Source: Quillaja saponaria (taxonomy: Eukaryota > Streptophyta > Magnoliopsida > Fabales > Quillajaceae). From it: DNA of 64,000 bases. The DNA is taken from the NCBI GenBank assembly GCA_029379385.1, contig CM055607.1:2356001-2420000 (forward strand), read 5' to 3'. Under the pieces are notes generated by a model. The model worked only from the letters and a program-made list of their open reading frames with translations. It was not told where the DNA came from and made no database searches. Position 1 is the stretch's first letter. Each line of letters opens with the position of its first letter. Both the position numbers and the translations under genes were made by a program. Positions 1 through 24,781 of the stretch are shown here, in pieces.

Positions 1-711
1 CATGATAATAGCGTTAGTGACTGTTTTCCTCGCTGTGTTGGTTCCTTGCATTAATTCATTTCCATATACAGACGCATTACAGGAGTACCTCCAGTGAAGT
101 GTATTTGATTTTTTGATTTTTTGATGATATACTTGATTCTTTGAACTTTTCTTAATTGCATTTTTTTATTTGGCTGACCATTTACATGTTTCCTCTTCGA
201 ATAAGTGCCGTATCTCAAAGTCAAAGTTTTACTACTAACCATGTGTAATTCATGTAGGAAGCTATTCTGTTTGTTCACTAACATATAAAAGTATTTTCTT
301 GTAAATCTCTAGCCGCTCCTCTCACGCGTATATTATAAAAGTATTTTTTGACTCTGATAAGCTGAAGGTTCTTAAAACTTTTGGGAAATTTGAGGTTTGC
401 CATGATTAACAATTTCTAACCATGTTTGATATAAGGCAAATCAAATATATGTAATTCGTATTAGAAATTGGGCTGGGATGTCTTGAGTTTGGAATACTTC
501 CTTTGACTCTTTTCTTATTCTTGCATATTTTAGTGGCGGACACTGAACTTGGCACTTACAATAAGCCTCTGGTGCTTGCCTATTTGTTTTCTTCTAATAA
601 TAATTATGGACGGCATATAATCTGTAATTCTGTACAATGTTAAATGCTTGAATTATTGACGTCAATTTTTCTTAGTCTCTAATTTTGTTTGTGTCAGTTT
701 GAAGAGCAAAG
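1..711 (+). promoter_or_regulatory. Upstream region and likely 5' UTR intron end of the ABCC10-like gene
   Basis: No coding region is seen here. The last bases before the start codon carry a pyrimidine-rich stretch and an AG at 696-697, followed by a short leader that is almost the same in front of the second ABCC copy (AG at 10015-10016). Both genes therefore probably have an intron in the 5' UTR. The part around 171-203 is similar to 9427-9460, so the duplication included upstream DNA. Basis: seen in sequence; the UTR intron is inferred. Confidence 0.5.
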
Positions 712-7428
<6,717 letters not shown>

Positions 7429-8820
7429 AGCTAACAATTATTTGAAGAAAGTAGAGGAGTTGAATATCCCACTTTTTTTGTTGTTGTATATTAGGTGTTT
7501 CAGAATAATTTAGAAGAAAATGGAACTGTAGCAGACAATGTTGTAACATTTGGTTTCAAAATTTGCAGAACCTGTACTTAATAAACCTGAATGAGCCTCA
7601 TTATACTTGGTGAAATTGGATTATCTACTGAAACAGTCAATTGACCGAGTGATTTTGTTGATCAAATTGGTACCATACAGACAATTCAAAACAGTTAATC
7701 CATATTCAAATCATCAGTGAGTATCTGCCACCTTTATATCAAATCAAAATTATCAATTGTGATTGGAGGCTTTCAGCTGCAGTTTCAACTTTCAACTGTA
7801 AGGAGGATCTTAGTTCTGCAGCAAGTTAGCAACTATTGAATTTTGATTCCAACACACGGAGAGTGATGTGTAAATATGATCTCCTACTTGTGATAATTGC
7901 TCATTTTGTGGTAAACCAAATGAGGCCGTTAATAGTTCATTTCACTGTGCCATGACACTGATCATACAACTACTCAGGAAAAGAATCATCAGTTATATGA
8001 GATATCAAAATCTAATTCTGGGACTCAATGTTAGTAGTAGTCACTTCACTCATGCAACTACATAGGATTAGGAGAAAAAAAAAATCATTAATTAATTATT
8101 ATAAGAGATTAAAACTTAATCTTTAAATTTGTATTCAACAGTTTAAATAAATAGATTTGATAAACCCCTATACTCCTTGTCACCTGGCCGAAGCAGCAGA
8201 GCGAAAACCATCACAAGATGGAAAGGGCTACCTACAGCCCGCTGTGAAAGTGGGCTTTAGGTTCTAATGTCATCCCACTTATGCTATGCTCAAACTAATA
8301 TTTTGATTCAACTCTAATTTTTCTTTAACGTCCTCCTAACAAATTGGAGCACGCTATACAATTAAAACAAGCGCCTATAAAGTCGTGGTGGACGTGTCTG
8401 GCCCTGGCTGGGGTGAAAGTAGATACAAGATTACAAAGTTCAACAAACAAAAAATCAGATTCATGGAATGTGAGATTCTAAGACGGGATCATACGACATC
8501 GTATACATCACATGGTCCCTCCCAAGTCCCAAGTCTCAAGTCTCAAGTCTCAAGTCTTGTGCCTCTATAGTCGTAGGTCCGGCTTCCTAGTTTTCACTCG
8601 GTCTTTGAATTCCTAACTCTTGCTCTACGTCTCTCCGACCACCTGGCTAGAGTTAAATCCTCAATGGAACATCAACCTCGTTTTCGAAGAATTAGAATTT
8701 GATAACTTCAAAATAGAAAATTTATTCAGGAAGCATTTTACATAGCCGACCGAATTTCGATTAAATTAAATTCCATGTGATTCTGAGTAGATTTCAAGTT
8801 TCAAAAAAAAAAAAATATAT

Positions 8821-8960
8821 ATCCATGTGAATGCAAGTGAAATCTTTTACCATGTGTGTTCAAGGTGGTTACTTTTCCGTTAGTTTATTAATATAAAGCT
8901 ATTTTCTAATTCTTTTGGTAATCATTCTAATTCTTCACGGTTGCCTTGTTGAGCTATTGA
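8821..8960 (+). repeat. Direct repeat, first copy (about 140 bp)
   Basis: This block and 9041-9183 are close copies: both contain ATGTGAATGCAAGTGAAATC, then GTTCAAGGTGGTTACTTTTC and TAGTTTATTAATATAAA. Their starts lie about 220 bp apart. It is a local duplication within the upstream side of the second ABCC copy. Confidence 0.8.
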
Positions 8961-9040
8961 TTATCCTAATGCATGGAAAGTTGTTTATAAATTGTTTTGA
9001 TTTCTAAAGCCAGTGCCTTTTTGCATGATTTATAAAAAAA

Positions 9041-9183
9041 CATGTCTATGTGAATGCAAGTGAAATCTTTGACCATGCGTGTTCAAGGTGGTTACTTTTC
9101 TGTTAGTTTATTAATATAAAACTATTTTCTTATTCTGTTGGTAATCATTCTAATTCTCATGGTTGCCTTTGTTGAGTTATTGA
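9041..9183 (+). repeat. Direct repeat, second copy (about 140 bp)
   Basis: The partner of 8821-8960, differing by scattered substitutions and small indels. No coding content is seen. Confidence 0.8.
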
Positions 9184-10048
9184 GTATCCTACCTTTTTAT
9201 GATGATTCTGAACTGATATTGGTTCCCTATCTTTGCAATAAAAGCTCACTAACTGACTTTAGAGATTTGAGAGATTGAGGTTTGTCATGTTTATGGACTT
9301 TAGTGGTAAATTCATTTTCACAAACATACATTTTACGGGGTTAGCTCTACTGGATTGTTTTGTCATCTTTGACAAAATCCTTGGTTGATTTTTTGCACTT
9401 TCCTTAATTGCATACTTTCTTTATTGGTGCACCATTTACATGTTTCCTCTTAGAATATGCTACGCGGGTCTTGAGTTAAATTATAATGGTCATGAGCGTT
9501 CACAGAAGGAATTATCCTTTGTTGTCAATATAAAGCTACTTTTAGTGATCCTCTGGCTGTTCCCATCATGAATAAGGAAAGTAGTTTTGGTTGACTTATT
9601 GGTATATGAACGTCCCATGACAGTGCTTAAATGGGCTCATTTGTATTGTAGGAACATTTACATTGAGAAGTTCTCTGAGGATCTTAGAACTTTTGGGAAA
9701 TTTTTAAGGTTTGTCATGATTGACATTGTCCAAAAATATCTTATACAAGTTGATTTTATGTAATGTAACTCATCCTACTAAATGCAGTGAGGCTGTTCAA
9801 ATTTCAGTATAGCCTTATTCTTTGTACATTTTCTTATTTCTATATATTCTATTGTGGACAATCAACCATTTGCACTTACAATTAGCTGCATGGTGGTTGC
9901 ATGCTAGTTTTCATCTAATAGATTATTGATGACACATTGTTTTTTTTTTTTTTTTTTCAAATGCTTTGGGGTACTGACATCAATTTGCTATAAATGCATG
10001 GTTTTGTTTGAGACAGTTTGGAAGAGCAAAGAGGAGTGAAAATAGGCG

Positions 10049-17042
<6,994 letters not shown>

Positions 17043-17788
17043 AGCTAACAGTTATTTCTTATGCTGCATTTTCTCATCTTGTAGTAAATGAAATGCAAGA
17101 ATGTGTAATCAGAAATAGGCTATGTAATTTTGGAACAAACTGAAATGCTGCAGAGGCAGGACAAATAAATTCAAAAGAGATCTGGTAGTGTATGTTCCAC
17201 TTTTTGGTTGTGTGAAGTATTAGCTGTTTTAGAAAAAATTGAAGGAAATGAAAATATAGCTACTAGCTAGTCTCTGCTCATGTTGAAACCTTCTGTTTCA
17301 ATATTTTTACCCACGAAATATGATTCAGCTTTATGTACATGGAAAATGTAAATTGAACTTCAGTTTGTGATTTTTTATTTTTTATTTCTTGTAAAATTGA
17401 AAAAGCTTATTCACACTAAAGTTTTATAATTGATCAATTTGGGATCATATTATAAAACTTCCAAACATTTAATTAATTCATATTTTGAAACAGAAATAAT
17501 AACTTATTAATAATCAAAAATGAAAATTCTAAATATAAATAGGGGCTTAAATCCTAGGCCAATTCATTGTAGGGCCTGTCCTAGCACGTGTCATATCCGG
17601 CCCAAGAACAACCCTTTTGTTTTATAGACAACCAAAACTCAAAAAATTCACCCGAACTGAATGATGAAGAATATAATGAGCTTCTGCTTTATTCCAAGTT
17701 TCAAACTTCTTGTTCCTTTGCAAATTCCCCTTTCAAAATTCACCTCTTAATTTTCTCCATCATCTCTGCAACCTTTTGATATAAAGAA
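17043..17788. other. Intergenic region upstream of the DUF3143 gene
   Basis: Holds the 3' flank of the ABCC pseudogene and the promoter side of the next gene. It is AT-rich, and I see no coding region or recognisable element. Confidence 0.5.
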
Positions 17789-19611
17789 ATGTCTGCAATT
17801 TCTTTCTCTAGATTTCTCAACACCAATGGCTTCCTCTCTTCTCCAACTGGAACACTTTCAAGTTCCTCTGATTTTCTCCTCTCCTATCCTCTTCTTTTAC
17901 CAAAATTCCATTCACATCTTCACATTCTTTCACTCTCTCCGAGATTAAGCTTATACCCAGTTCGTTCAAAGTCTTCTGAAGCAGAAGAACTTTCAGCACC
18001 CGAAGATGAGTGGCTTAAGAAACTTCCTGAGAAGAAAAAGCCCCTGTACTCGCACAGCTTGCCTTGCATTGAGGCCTGGTTGAAGAACTTAGGGTTTTAT
18101 CAGAGCAAAGAGGACCGGGCCGTTTGGTTGGTTCAGAAATCCGAGTGGCATGCTCAGCTCTCCCTTGATGTCACTGATCTCTCTATAAGGTTGGTTTATG
18201 GTTTCGAGCTTAATTGCACTGTTCTCCCTCGATATATGTTTTTACCTGGCCCTTGAAACTATTCACTGTCTTATTGGTGCCTTGTGTCCTTGCCATTTCA
18301 GTATGTATCTGTTTCGTCACACTAAAGCTCTTGTATCTCTTATGTTATGTGTATAGTCTATAGAGTCACGATTGCTGGGTAATCTGCAAGAACTGGGTCA
18401 AACAAAACCAGTGTAGTTACTGGTGTAAATAGGTTCTGTCTGTTATGATTATATCTTAAAGTATATCTCAGTAGTGGTAGACATATAAGCGTAAAACGAT
18501 ATAGTTTCGAATAAAGATGGGGACTTTAATGAATGATAAGTAGCATTATATGGAATTGAGTGATTGGCTTCTATTGATTTCTCACCTAGAGATGTTTTTT
18601 ATTGTTGACTTGAGTTTATGGAGAGAAAGAGAGGCAACTGAATTAATACACAATCTTTATCAAACAGAAGAGAACTGTTATGTGCCCATGATCAATTTGT
18701 GACTTGAAGCCTGTTGCTGGAAAACTCTTCCGAAGAGAAAAGAAAGACAGAGTCATCTTTTTGTGTAGGGAAAATTTACTTTTAGTACCTGTCTGTTGCA
18801 TTTTAATCTGCGGAGAGGTCTGAAGATCAAAAGGCATTGCTGTCCAGTTTCACTGATGATTTTTGTTGTTCTGAGTAAACCTGGAAGGATAACTAGTTGG
18901 TTGATCCTATTTCAGACAGCCTCAAGGGTCATAGATGAAATACGATAACAGGAACAAGGAAATCAAGTCTTTTTTCTTTTTCTTTCTAAAGTTGAATAAA
19001 TGGTAAAATTGATTCTTTTGAAGATGGTATGGTATCTATTATCTAAAGCTACTAGAAGGTGCAAATATTAGATGCATTGAGAACACAATTAGGGTGAGCA
19101 GACTCAAGCACAAACAGACGACTTACTCTAGCCCCTTTACTGTAAGCAAGCTCTTTTTATGTGTTTCCTGGGGATAGGTGCAATTTCTTGTTGATGCTTT
19201 CCATCTTTTACTAGTTCCTTTCATTATATTCATCAGATTGCAAGTTACACCACCAGTACAAGTTGAGGTATTTTGAGAAGTTGGGAAAAAGGATCAAGGT
19301 TCCTAGATTTAGGGAGTGGTGCAAAGTTACTGATGCTAGTTTGGTCTTAATTGAACATCCTCATCCATTGCAAGAACACACTTGTCTGAATAATGTCCTA
19401 TTTGCCATTCTGTTAATTCAAGAAAATTGGGTTGAAGATTTATATCATTGTTTTCTTCTTTAACCTCTACCCTTGTAGACATTGAACAACGCACTTGTTG
19501 TGTAGGTATTTAAAAAGTGGACCTGGGAGTCTTGATAAGGATGTGGAGAGGAGATTTAGTTATGCTCTGAGCAGAGAAGATATTGAGAATGCCGTTCTTG
19601 GAGGACCATAA
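17789..19611 (+). CDS. DUF3143 family protein, probably plastid-targeted
   Basis: Two exons, 17789-18189 and 19506-19611, join in phase (AG|G arginine codon) to give 168 residues. The first 55 or so residues are rich in Ser, Leu and Phe with few acidic residues, as in a chloroplast transit peptide. The conserved part reads PLYSHSLPCIEAWLKNLGF, then WLVQKSEWHAQLSLDVTDLS, then the second exon YLKSGPGSL. This is the pattern of DUF3143, a small family shared by cyanobacteria and plastid-bearing eukaryotes. No biochemical role is known to me. The single intron is about 1.3 kb. The alternative of an unspliced product, with a stop soon after 18189, is unlikely because the family motif continues exactly at the acceptor. 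Confidence 0.85.
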
Positions 19612-20952
19612 CCAAATAGATTGTGTCACTTCCTTATGGATATTTACCTACTTCATGCACATCTTACTTTCCACTCTTTCTACATTTGAGTGCCCTGATG
19701 GAATGGAAGGACCTAAGAGTGATTCATAATAGTTGTTTATTATTCTCAACAATAAGGTTTATCTATATGATTACATAATCACCATTGTTTTGTATAATTT
19801 TGAGTTGTTCTACTATAATAATGTCTATCTATTGTAATATTTGTATGAATTTTAATTCAAATATACTTGTACTGCTGCATATTGGTCTAGATTCTTAAAT
19901 TGCATTTGCAAGCACCTCTCTAATGTTCCTCCTCTACCCCAACGTTAACATTTCCTCTACAAAACTAAGAACAGGAATAGAGTACATTGGGTAAAGCATG
20001 CCACATCAGGAAATCTGTTCTTCATACTTAATAAGATGTTTTGTTTACAGTTGCAAGTTAAGCAGGAACAGTCAAAAATTCCAAAGAGTACCCGTTATAG
20101 GATCACAAACCACTGGTTCCATGCTCAACAGTTGTCATATTTTTTTTAGGAAGAAAAATGATGGTTCAATAACCATTATTGTGTTTTTTGCCTCCTGATT
20201 TTGTTATAATGAAAATGAGAAAGAAATTATTAGACTAAAGAGAAAAGTTACTAAAACACTAACTTTCGATATACTCATAAGTGAATATGAATCCGGATCC
20301 TGTAAATATTAATTATTATATTTGTTGTCTTTTAATGTATTTCCTTTTTCTGTAGGGTTCTTTTGTTTTTTCTTTGCACAAAAAAATGGATATTCTCATA
20401 TTCGGTATTCTCATAAAGACAGCATAGTGCCACAATCTTGTATACATGAGAATAATTCATTTGTTCATGAATTGTAAATTACAGACAAGTCATTTGCAGT
20501 ATATAAGGGAACCTCTTGGAATCTAAATGAATAGTCACACAATCAAGTTATAACTATTAGTAACTTATATTACTATTAGAGCTATATTTTTATAACTAAT
20601 TAATTAAATTTAAAAGATTTGAGTCTATATTATTATATATATAATGTTAAGACTCACATCTAGTACATACATCTTTCTTTTCAAAAAATAAAAAATAAAA
20701 AATTAAATAAATTAATTAATAATCGTTGAAGCTGATAAAGCGGCAGAACATGAGACCCGCGCAGGACATAGTCCAAGCTTTGTTTCCGAGAAATTTTTTC
20801 TCTCTCTCGCTAGTAGTTATAAATTTGACAAACACCTACCCAAGAGTTCCCCATGTGTCTCAGACTTGGCAGGCAACATCAAACATTTTTATATTAGGTA
20901 ATGAAATCTAATTAACTGTCCTCCGTTTCATCTCAAAGCACAGCGTCGATTT
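19612..20952. other. AT-rich intergenic region
   Basis: No gene, RNA or clear mobile element is seen. The stretch near 20560-20715 is almost entirely A and T and lies upstream of the PPR gene. Confidence 0.5.
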
Positions 20953-22986
20953 ATGAAAAAAATCAACCCTTTTTCCCGTCATTGCTCAACGGCAGAAATA
21001 CAAACTTTGATTTCATCCATCGGAAAATCCAAAGCCTATTCACAGTACCCAGCTCTTGCTGAAGAATTGTTTGGCAGGGTTTTGGATCAGTACCCTGATA
21101 TCAAAACGTTGAAGAAACTTCACTCCAAGATTTTTGTTGATTATCAGCTTCGGTCGAATCCATCCCTGGGCATCAAACTCATGCGAGCTTATGCTGCTTG
21201 CAGAGAACCCAGAAGTACACGCAACATATTCGACGAAATTCCTGAAAAGAATGTTGTGTTCTTTAATGTCATGATCAGAAGCTATGTGAACAACCATCTG
21301 TACCGGGATGCTATGCTTGTTTTCGAAACAATGTCCAGTCGTGGGTTTATTCCTGATATTTATACTTACCCTTGTATCTTAAAAGCCAGTTCTGGCTCTG
21401 ACAATTTGAAGGTCGGCCTGCAAATTCATGCAGCTGTAGTAAAGATTCGACTTGACTCAAATTTGTTTGTTGCAAATGGTCTGATTGCCATGTATGGGAA
21501 ATGTAGCTGTTTATTGGAGGCACGACAGATTCTTGATGAAATGCCCAGCAGAGATGTGGTTTCTTGGAACTCAATGGTTGCTGGGTATGCACAAAATGCA
21601 CGGTTTGATGATGCATTGAAAATTTGTAAGGAAATGGAGGTACTGGGACAAAAACCAGATGCAGGCACAATGGCTAGCCTAATGCCTGCTGTAACTGACA
21701 CATCGTCTGACAATGTTTTATATGTTAAGGAAATGTTCATGAAATTAGAGAAAAAGAGTTTGGTAGCATGGAATGTGATGATAGCAGTATATATGAAAAA
21801 CTCAATGCCTGGCGAAGCTGTTGATATTTTTCTACAGATGGAAAAATGTGGAATAGACCCTGATGCAATCACTTTGGCTAGTGTTCTTCCAGCTTGTGGG
21901 GATCTTTCAGCTTTGTTGCTTGGAAGAAGAATTCATGAGCTTGTTGAGATGACGAAACTTCGCCCAAATTTGTTACTGGAGAATGCATTGATAGACATGT
22001 ATGCTAGGTGTGGATGTTTGCGAGAAGCAAGGGAAGTGTTTAACAGAATGAAGTTCCGAGATGTTGCATCATGGACTTCACTGATCTCTGCCTATGGTAT
22101 GACTGGAGAAGGTCACAATGCTGTGGCACTCTTTGAGAAAATGCTAGATTCAGGTCTGTGTCCTGATTCCATTGCCTTTGTTGCAATTCTCTCAGCTTGC
22201 AGTCATTCAGGATTGTTGGATGAAGGGAAGTATTACTATAAAGTAATGATGGACGATTATAAAATAACACCAAGGATTGAACATTTTTCTTGCATGGTAG
22301 ATCTGTTAGGACGAGCTGGTCGAGTGGACGAGGCCTACCATTTCATCAATCAGATGCCAATAGAGCCTAATGAAAGAGTTTGGGGGGCACTGCTTGGTGC
22401 TTGCCGGGTGTACTCCAACATGAATATTGGGCTTCTAGCAGCTGATCACCTTTTTCAATTGATCCCTGAGCAGTCCGGTTACTATGTCCTGCTATCTAAC
22501 ATATATGCAAAGGCTGGTAGATGGCAAGATGTAACAACTGTCCGTTCATTGATGAAGAGGAGAAGAATTAGGAAAATGCCTGGCATCAGCAATTTTGAGC
22601 TTAATAGTCAGGTTTATACCTTTCTTGCTGGAGACACCTCACATCCACAGTCAAAGGATATATATGAAGAGCTAGGTGTATTAGTAGGGAAGATGAAAGA
22701 GTTGGGTTACACCCCTGAGACTGATTCTGCTCTACATGATGTGGAGGAGGAGGATAAGGAATGCCATCTAGCAGTTCACAGTGAAAAGTTAGCTATTGTT
22801 TTTGCCATTTTGAATACTCAGCCTGGAACCCCAATAAGAATTACGAAGAATCTTCGTGTCTGTGGAGATTGCCACATTGCTGCCAAGCTAATTTCCAAGA
22901 TTGTTGAACGTGAAATTGTTGTTAGGGACACTAATCGTTTCCACCAGTTTAAAAATGGTATGTGCTCATGTGGAGATTATTGGTGA
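20953..22986 (+). CDS. Pentatricopeptide repeat protein, DYW class (At3g49142-like)
   Basis: An intronless gene of 677 residues. PLS-type PPR motifs run from about residue 45 to 530, with recurring phrases such as RDVVSWNSMVAGYAQN, LVAWNVMIAVYMKN and DVASWTSLISAYG. E and E+ motifs follow, then a complete DYW domain ending in the tripeptide DYW (675-677). Its deaminase-like zinc site is intact: HSE (H609, E611) and CGDC (C637, C640). Proteins of this class bind single-stranded RNA in plastids or mitochondria and edit specific cytidines to uridine. The protein resembles Arabidopsis At3g49142 from memory. The next in-frame ATGs lie inside the conserved region, so the first start is preferred. 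A degraded copy lies at 27425-28376 as part of a segmental duplication. The editing target cannot be predicted here. Confidence 0.92.
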   Translation: MKKINPFSRHCSTAEIQTLISSIGKSKAYSQYPALAEELFGRVLDQYPDIKTLKKLHSKIFVDYQLRSNPSLGIKLMRAYAACREPRSTRNIFDEIPEKNVVFFNVMIRSYVNNHLYRDAMLVFETMSSRGFIPDIYTYPCILKASSGSDNLKVGLQIHAAVVKIRLDSNLFVANGLIAMYGKCSCLLEARQILDEMPSRDVVSWNSMVAGYAQNARFDDALKICKEMEVLGQKPDAGTMASLMPAVTDTSSDNVLYVKEMFMKLEKKSLVAWNVMIAVYMKNSMPGEAVDIFLQMEKCGIDPDAITLASVLPACGDLSALLLGRRIHELVEMTKLRPNLLLENALIDMYARCGCLREAREVFNRMKFRDVASWTSLISAYGMTGEGHNAVALFEKMLDSGLCPDSIAFVAILSACSHSGLLDEGKYYYKVMMDDYKITPRIEHFSCMVDLLGRAGRVDEAYHFINQMPIEPNERVWGALLGACRVYSNMNIGLLAADHLFQLIPEQSGYYVLLSNIYAKAGRWQDVTTVRSLMKRRRIRKMPGISNFELNSQVYTFLAGDTSHPQSKDIYEELGVLVGKMKELGYTPETDSALHDVEEEDKECHLAVHSEKLAIVFAILNTQPGTPIRITKNLRVCGDCHIAAKLISKIVEREIVVRDTNRFHQFKNGMCSCGDYW

Positions 22987-23518
22987 GCCTGCTGTCATGC
23001 TTGAGACATGTGTAGGCCTTGTCAACTGAAACTGATTGTTCTGAGTTTTGATATAAACAAGATGAAGTTAAGACTGTGACAGCTTCAGGATGGTAATTTT
23101 CCAACCACATAAACTTGTTGTTTACTTTCTGTCAGCTCTGGCCTCCAAGTTTTACTTGAAGTATGGCCTCTAGTCTCCATAAACATTAGCTCTAGATAGG
23201 GAACCTTATTGCATTTTAGATCTTATTTCAGAAGAGGAAAGAATTAAGTAGTTGTTTGCTGCAACAACTTATTACAAACGGGTTGAGAGAGATCAGAGGG
23301 TTTACTGCAACAAATTCAGGACTGACGCAGAATTTCTAAGAGCTAGAAGACAGATAGTAATAGAGATGAACACTGATCTCTCTTTTTTTCTCTCTGTTTT
23401 CTATATAGAACTTGTAAAAATGAACAGTATTGTATGATTTTGATTTCAGAATGGCAGTAACTTTTGAAGGATTTACCCGATAAAGAAAAAAGGGAATTAA
23501 TGACTTAAAACCAAGATC

Positions 23519-23580
23519 AACCCTGAGATTCAACAGTATAGCAAAAAAAAAAAAAAAAAAAAACCCTGAGATTCAACAGT
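23519..23580 (+). mobile_element. Minimal retroposition scar: poly(A) tract inside a 19-bp target duplication
   Basis: The 19-mer AACCCTGAGATTCAACAGT occurs at 23519-23537 and again at 23562-23580. Between the copies lie only a few bases and a run of about 20 A. The homologous place in duplication unit B (about 28946-28965) has a single near-identical copy and no A run, so it is the empty site. This is what a severely 5'-truncated LINE or SINE insertion leaves behind. Confidence 0.75.
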
Positions 23581-24177
23581 TCCCTCCAAATTCCCTTTGG
23601 AAATATTATAATAGATGTTGTTGTTTTGATATCTGTTGCCAAAAGTTGCAAAAATTTAGTAAATGGTGGAGACCAGTCTTTTCTCAGAGCAATTAGCTTA
23701 AAACTTCAGAACTTCTAGTAGTTCGCTATCATCCAACATTACATGCCTAACATGTGAAAGGGAAAGAAAAAGGAAATGAAAACATCGACTATTTGTTCTA
23801 ATCTGTAAAAGCATATGCCCTGAAACTATACAAACTTCTAATAGTCAATAATGGTCCCCAATTTCCATTTTCAATATTGATGGCTAAAATTAAATTAGGC
23901 TTGGTTCTTTGAACTCTGACATAGTAACCATGAAGCTCAATAGCAGCCTACTCCTGCATTACTTTCTCAGAAATTTAAGTCAATAAATGATTTGTAGCTT
24001 AACCAGTGGAAGTCTTTGAATAGTCAAGTCCATGTAGGACCAAATATGTGAAAACCAGATTTGATTCTCGACCTCTTTGTCTTGATGGTAGCAATTTCTT
24101 ACCCACAAGGCACGGTTGTCATACTTTTCTTCCCCTAAATTCCCGACTCTCACATGCCCCCTCCCTTGCCAAACACT

Positions 24178-24185
24178 TATAAATA
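24178..24185 (+). promoter_or_regulatory. TATA box of the truncated chitinase copy
   Basis: TATAAATA lies about 60 bp before the ATG, in a block nearly identical to the promoter of the intact copy at 29600. The core promoter of the truncated copy therefore looks preserved. Confidence 0.6.
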
Positions 24186-24238
24186 TGCAAGTGCCTTCAC
24201 TTTTCATGTGCCAAACAAAAAGTTAATAGAACACAAAC

Positions 24239-24781
24239 ATGGCATCCCGCAAAGAAAATTCAGTCCTATTATTGTCTCTCTTGCTAATCATTTCTCTATT
24301 TACTTCCTACTCTGCTGGAATTGCCATCTACTGGGGCCAATTTACCGCGGAAGATACCTTAGCAAACACTTGTGCAACTGGAAACTACCAATTTGTCAAC
24401 ATAGCATTCTTATCTCAATTTGGTAATGGCCTCCAAACCCCGGTGTTAAACCTAGCTGGGCATTGTGATCCCAGGACTAATGTGTGGGTTCAATTCTATA
24501 ACAACCCAATGGCTCAATGTCAATATGGTGGCAATACTAATGATCTTCTTAATTCATGGAACAAATGGATTACAATTCAAGCCAAGCAAGTATTCTTGGG
24601 TCTACCTGCGGCTCCTGATAAGCAGGCAGCTCCAAATGGTGGTTTTATTCCTGCTGACGTGCTAAATTCTCAGGTTCTTCCAACTATAAAAACATCTGCC
24701 AAGTACGGGGGAGTTATGCTATGGAATAGATATTTTGATATCCAAAATGGATATAGTAATTCCATAAAGAGTAGTGTCTAA
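24239..24781 (+). pseudogene. Class III chitinase copy with the catalytic core deleted in frame
   Basis: An open frame of 180 residues, nearly identical at both ends to the 299-residue chitinase at 29600. It has a signal peptide (about residues 1-25, ending near SYSAG), the first barrel strands ([15 protein letters not shown], then LNLAGHCDP) and the last strands (VWVQFYNN to the end). By comparison, bases equivalent to 29845-30207 are missing: 363 bp, or 121 codons, so the frame is kept. The lost part contains the SIGGG strand and the GH18 catalytic motif DGIDFDIE. A chitinase barrel cannot form without it, so enzymatic activity is not expected. Promoter, start codon and 3' flank match the intact copy, so a short secreted product could still be made. 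It might be annotated as a gene; I treat it as a truncated pseudogene. Confidence 0.85.

Larger units (their letters stand above)
7429..10048. other. Intergenic region between the two ABCC copies
   Basis: No gene is seen. The stretch holds the 3' flank of the intact gene, a short run of an AAGTCTC-type heptamer at about 8524-8558, a duplicated block of about 140 bp (8821-8960 and 9041-9183), and from about 9240 onwards sequence resembling 1-711, which is the duplicated promoter side of the second copy. A T run lies at about 9942-9958. Confidence 0.6.

Noticed and set aside
8160..8270. A GC-richer patch between the ABCC copies that could be an RNA gene
   Set aside because: No tRNA cloverleaf, box motifs or snoRNA pairing could be made out by eye.
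21040..22273. Minus-strand open frames across the PPR gene
   Set aside because: Shadow frames of a well-supported intronless gene on the plus strand.
24154..24426. A 90-codon frame overlapping the start of the truncated chitinase, also present at 29479-29790 and 37632-37895
   Set aside because: The frame follows the conserved chitinase DNA in another phase; its similarity between copies is explained by chitinase conservation.
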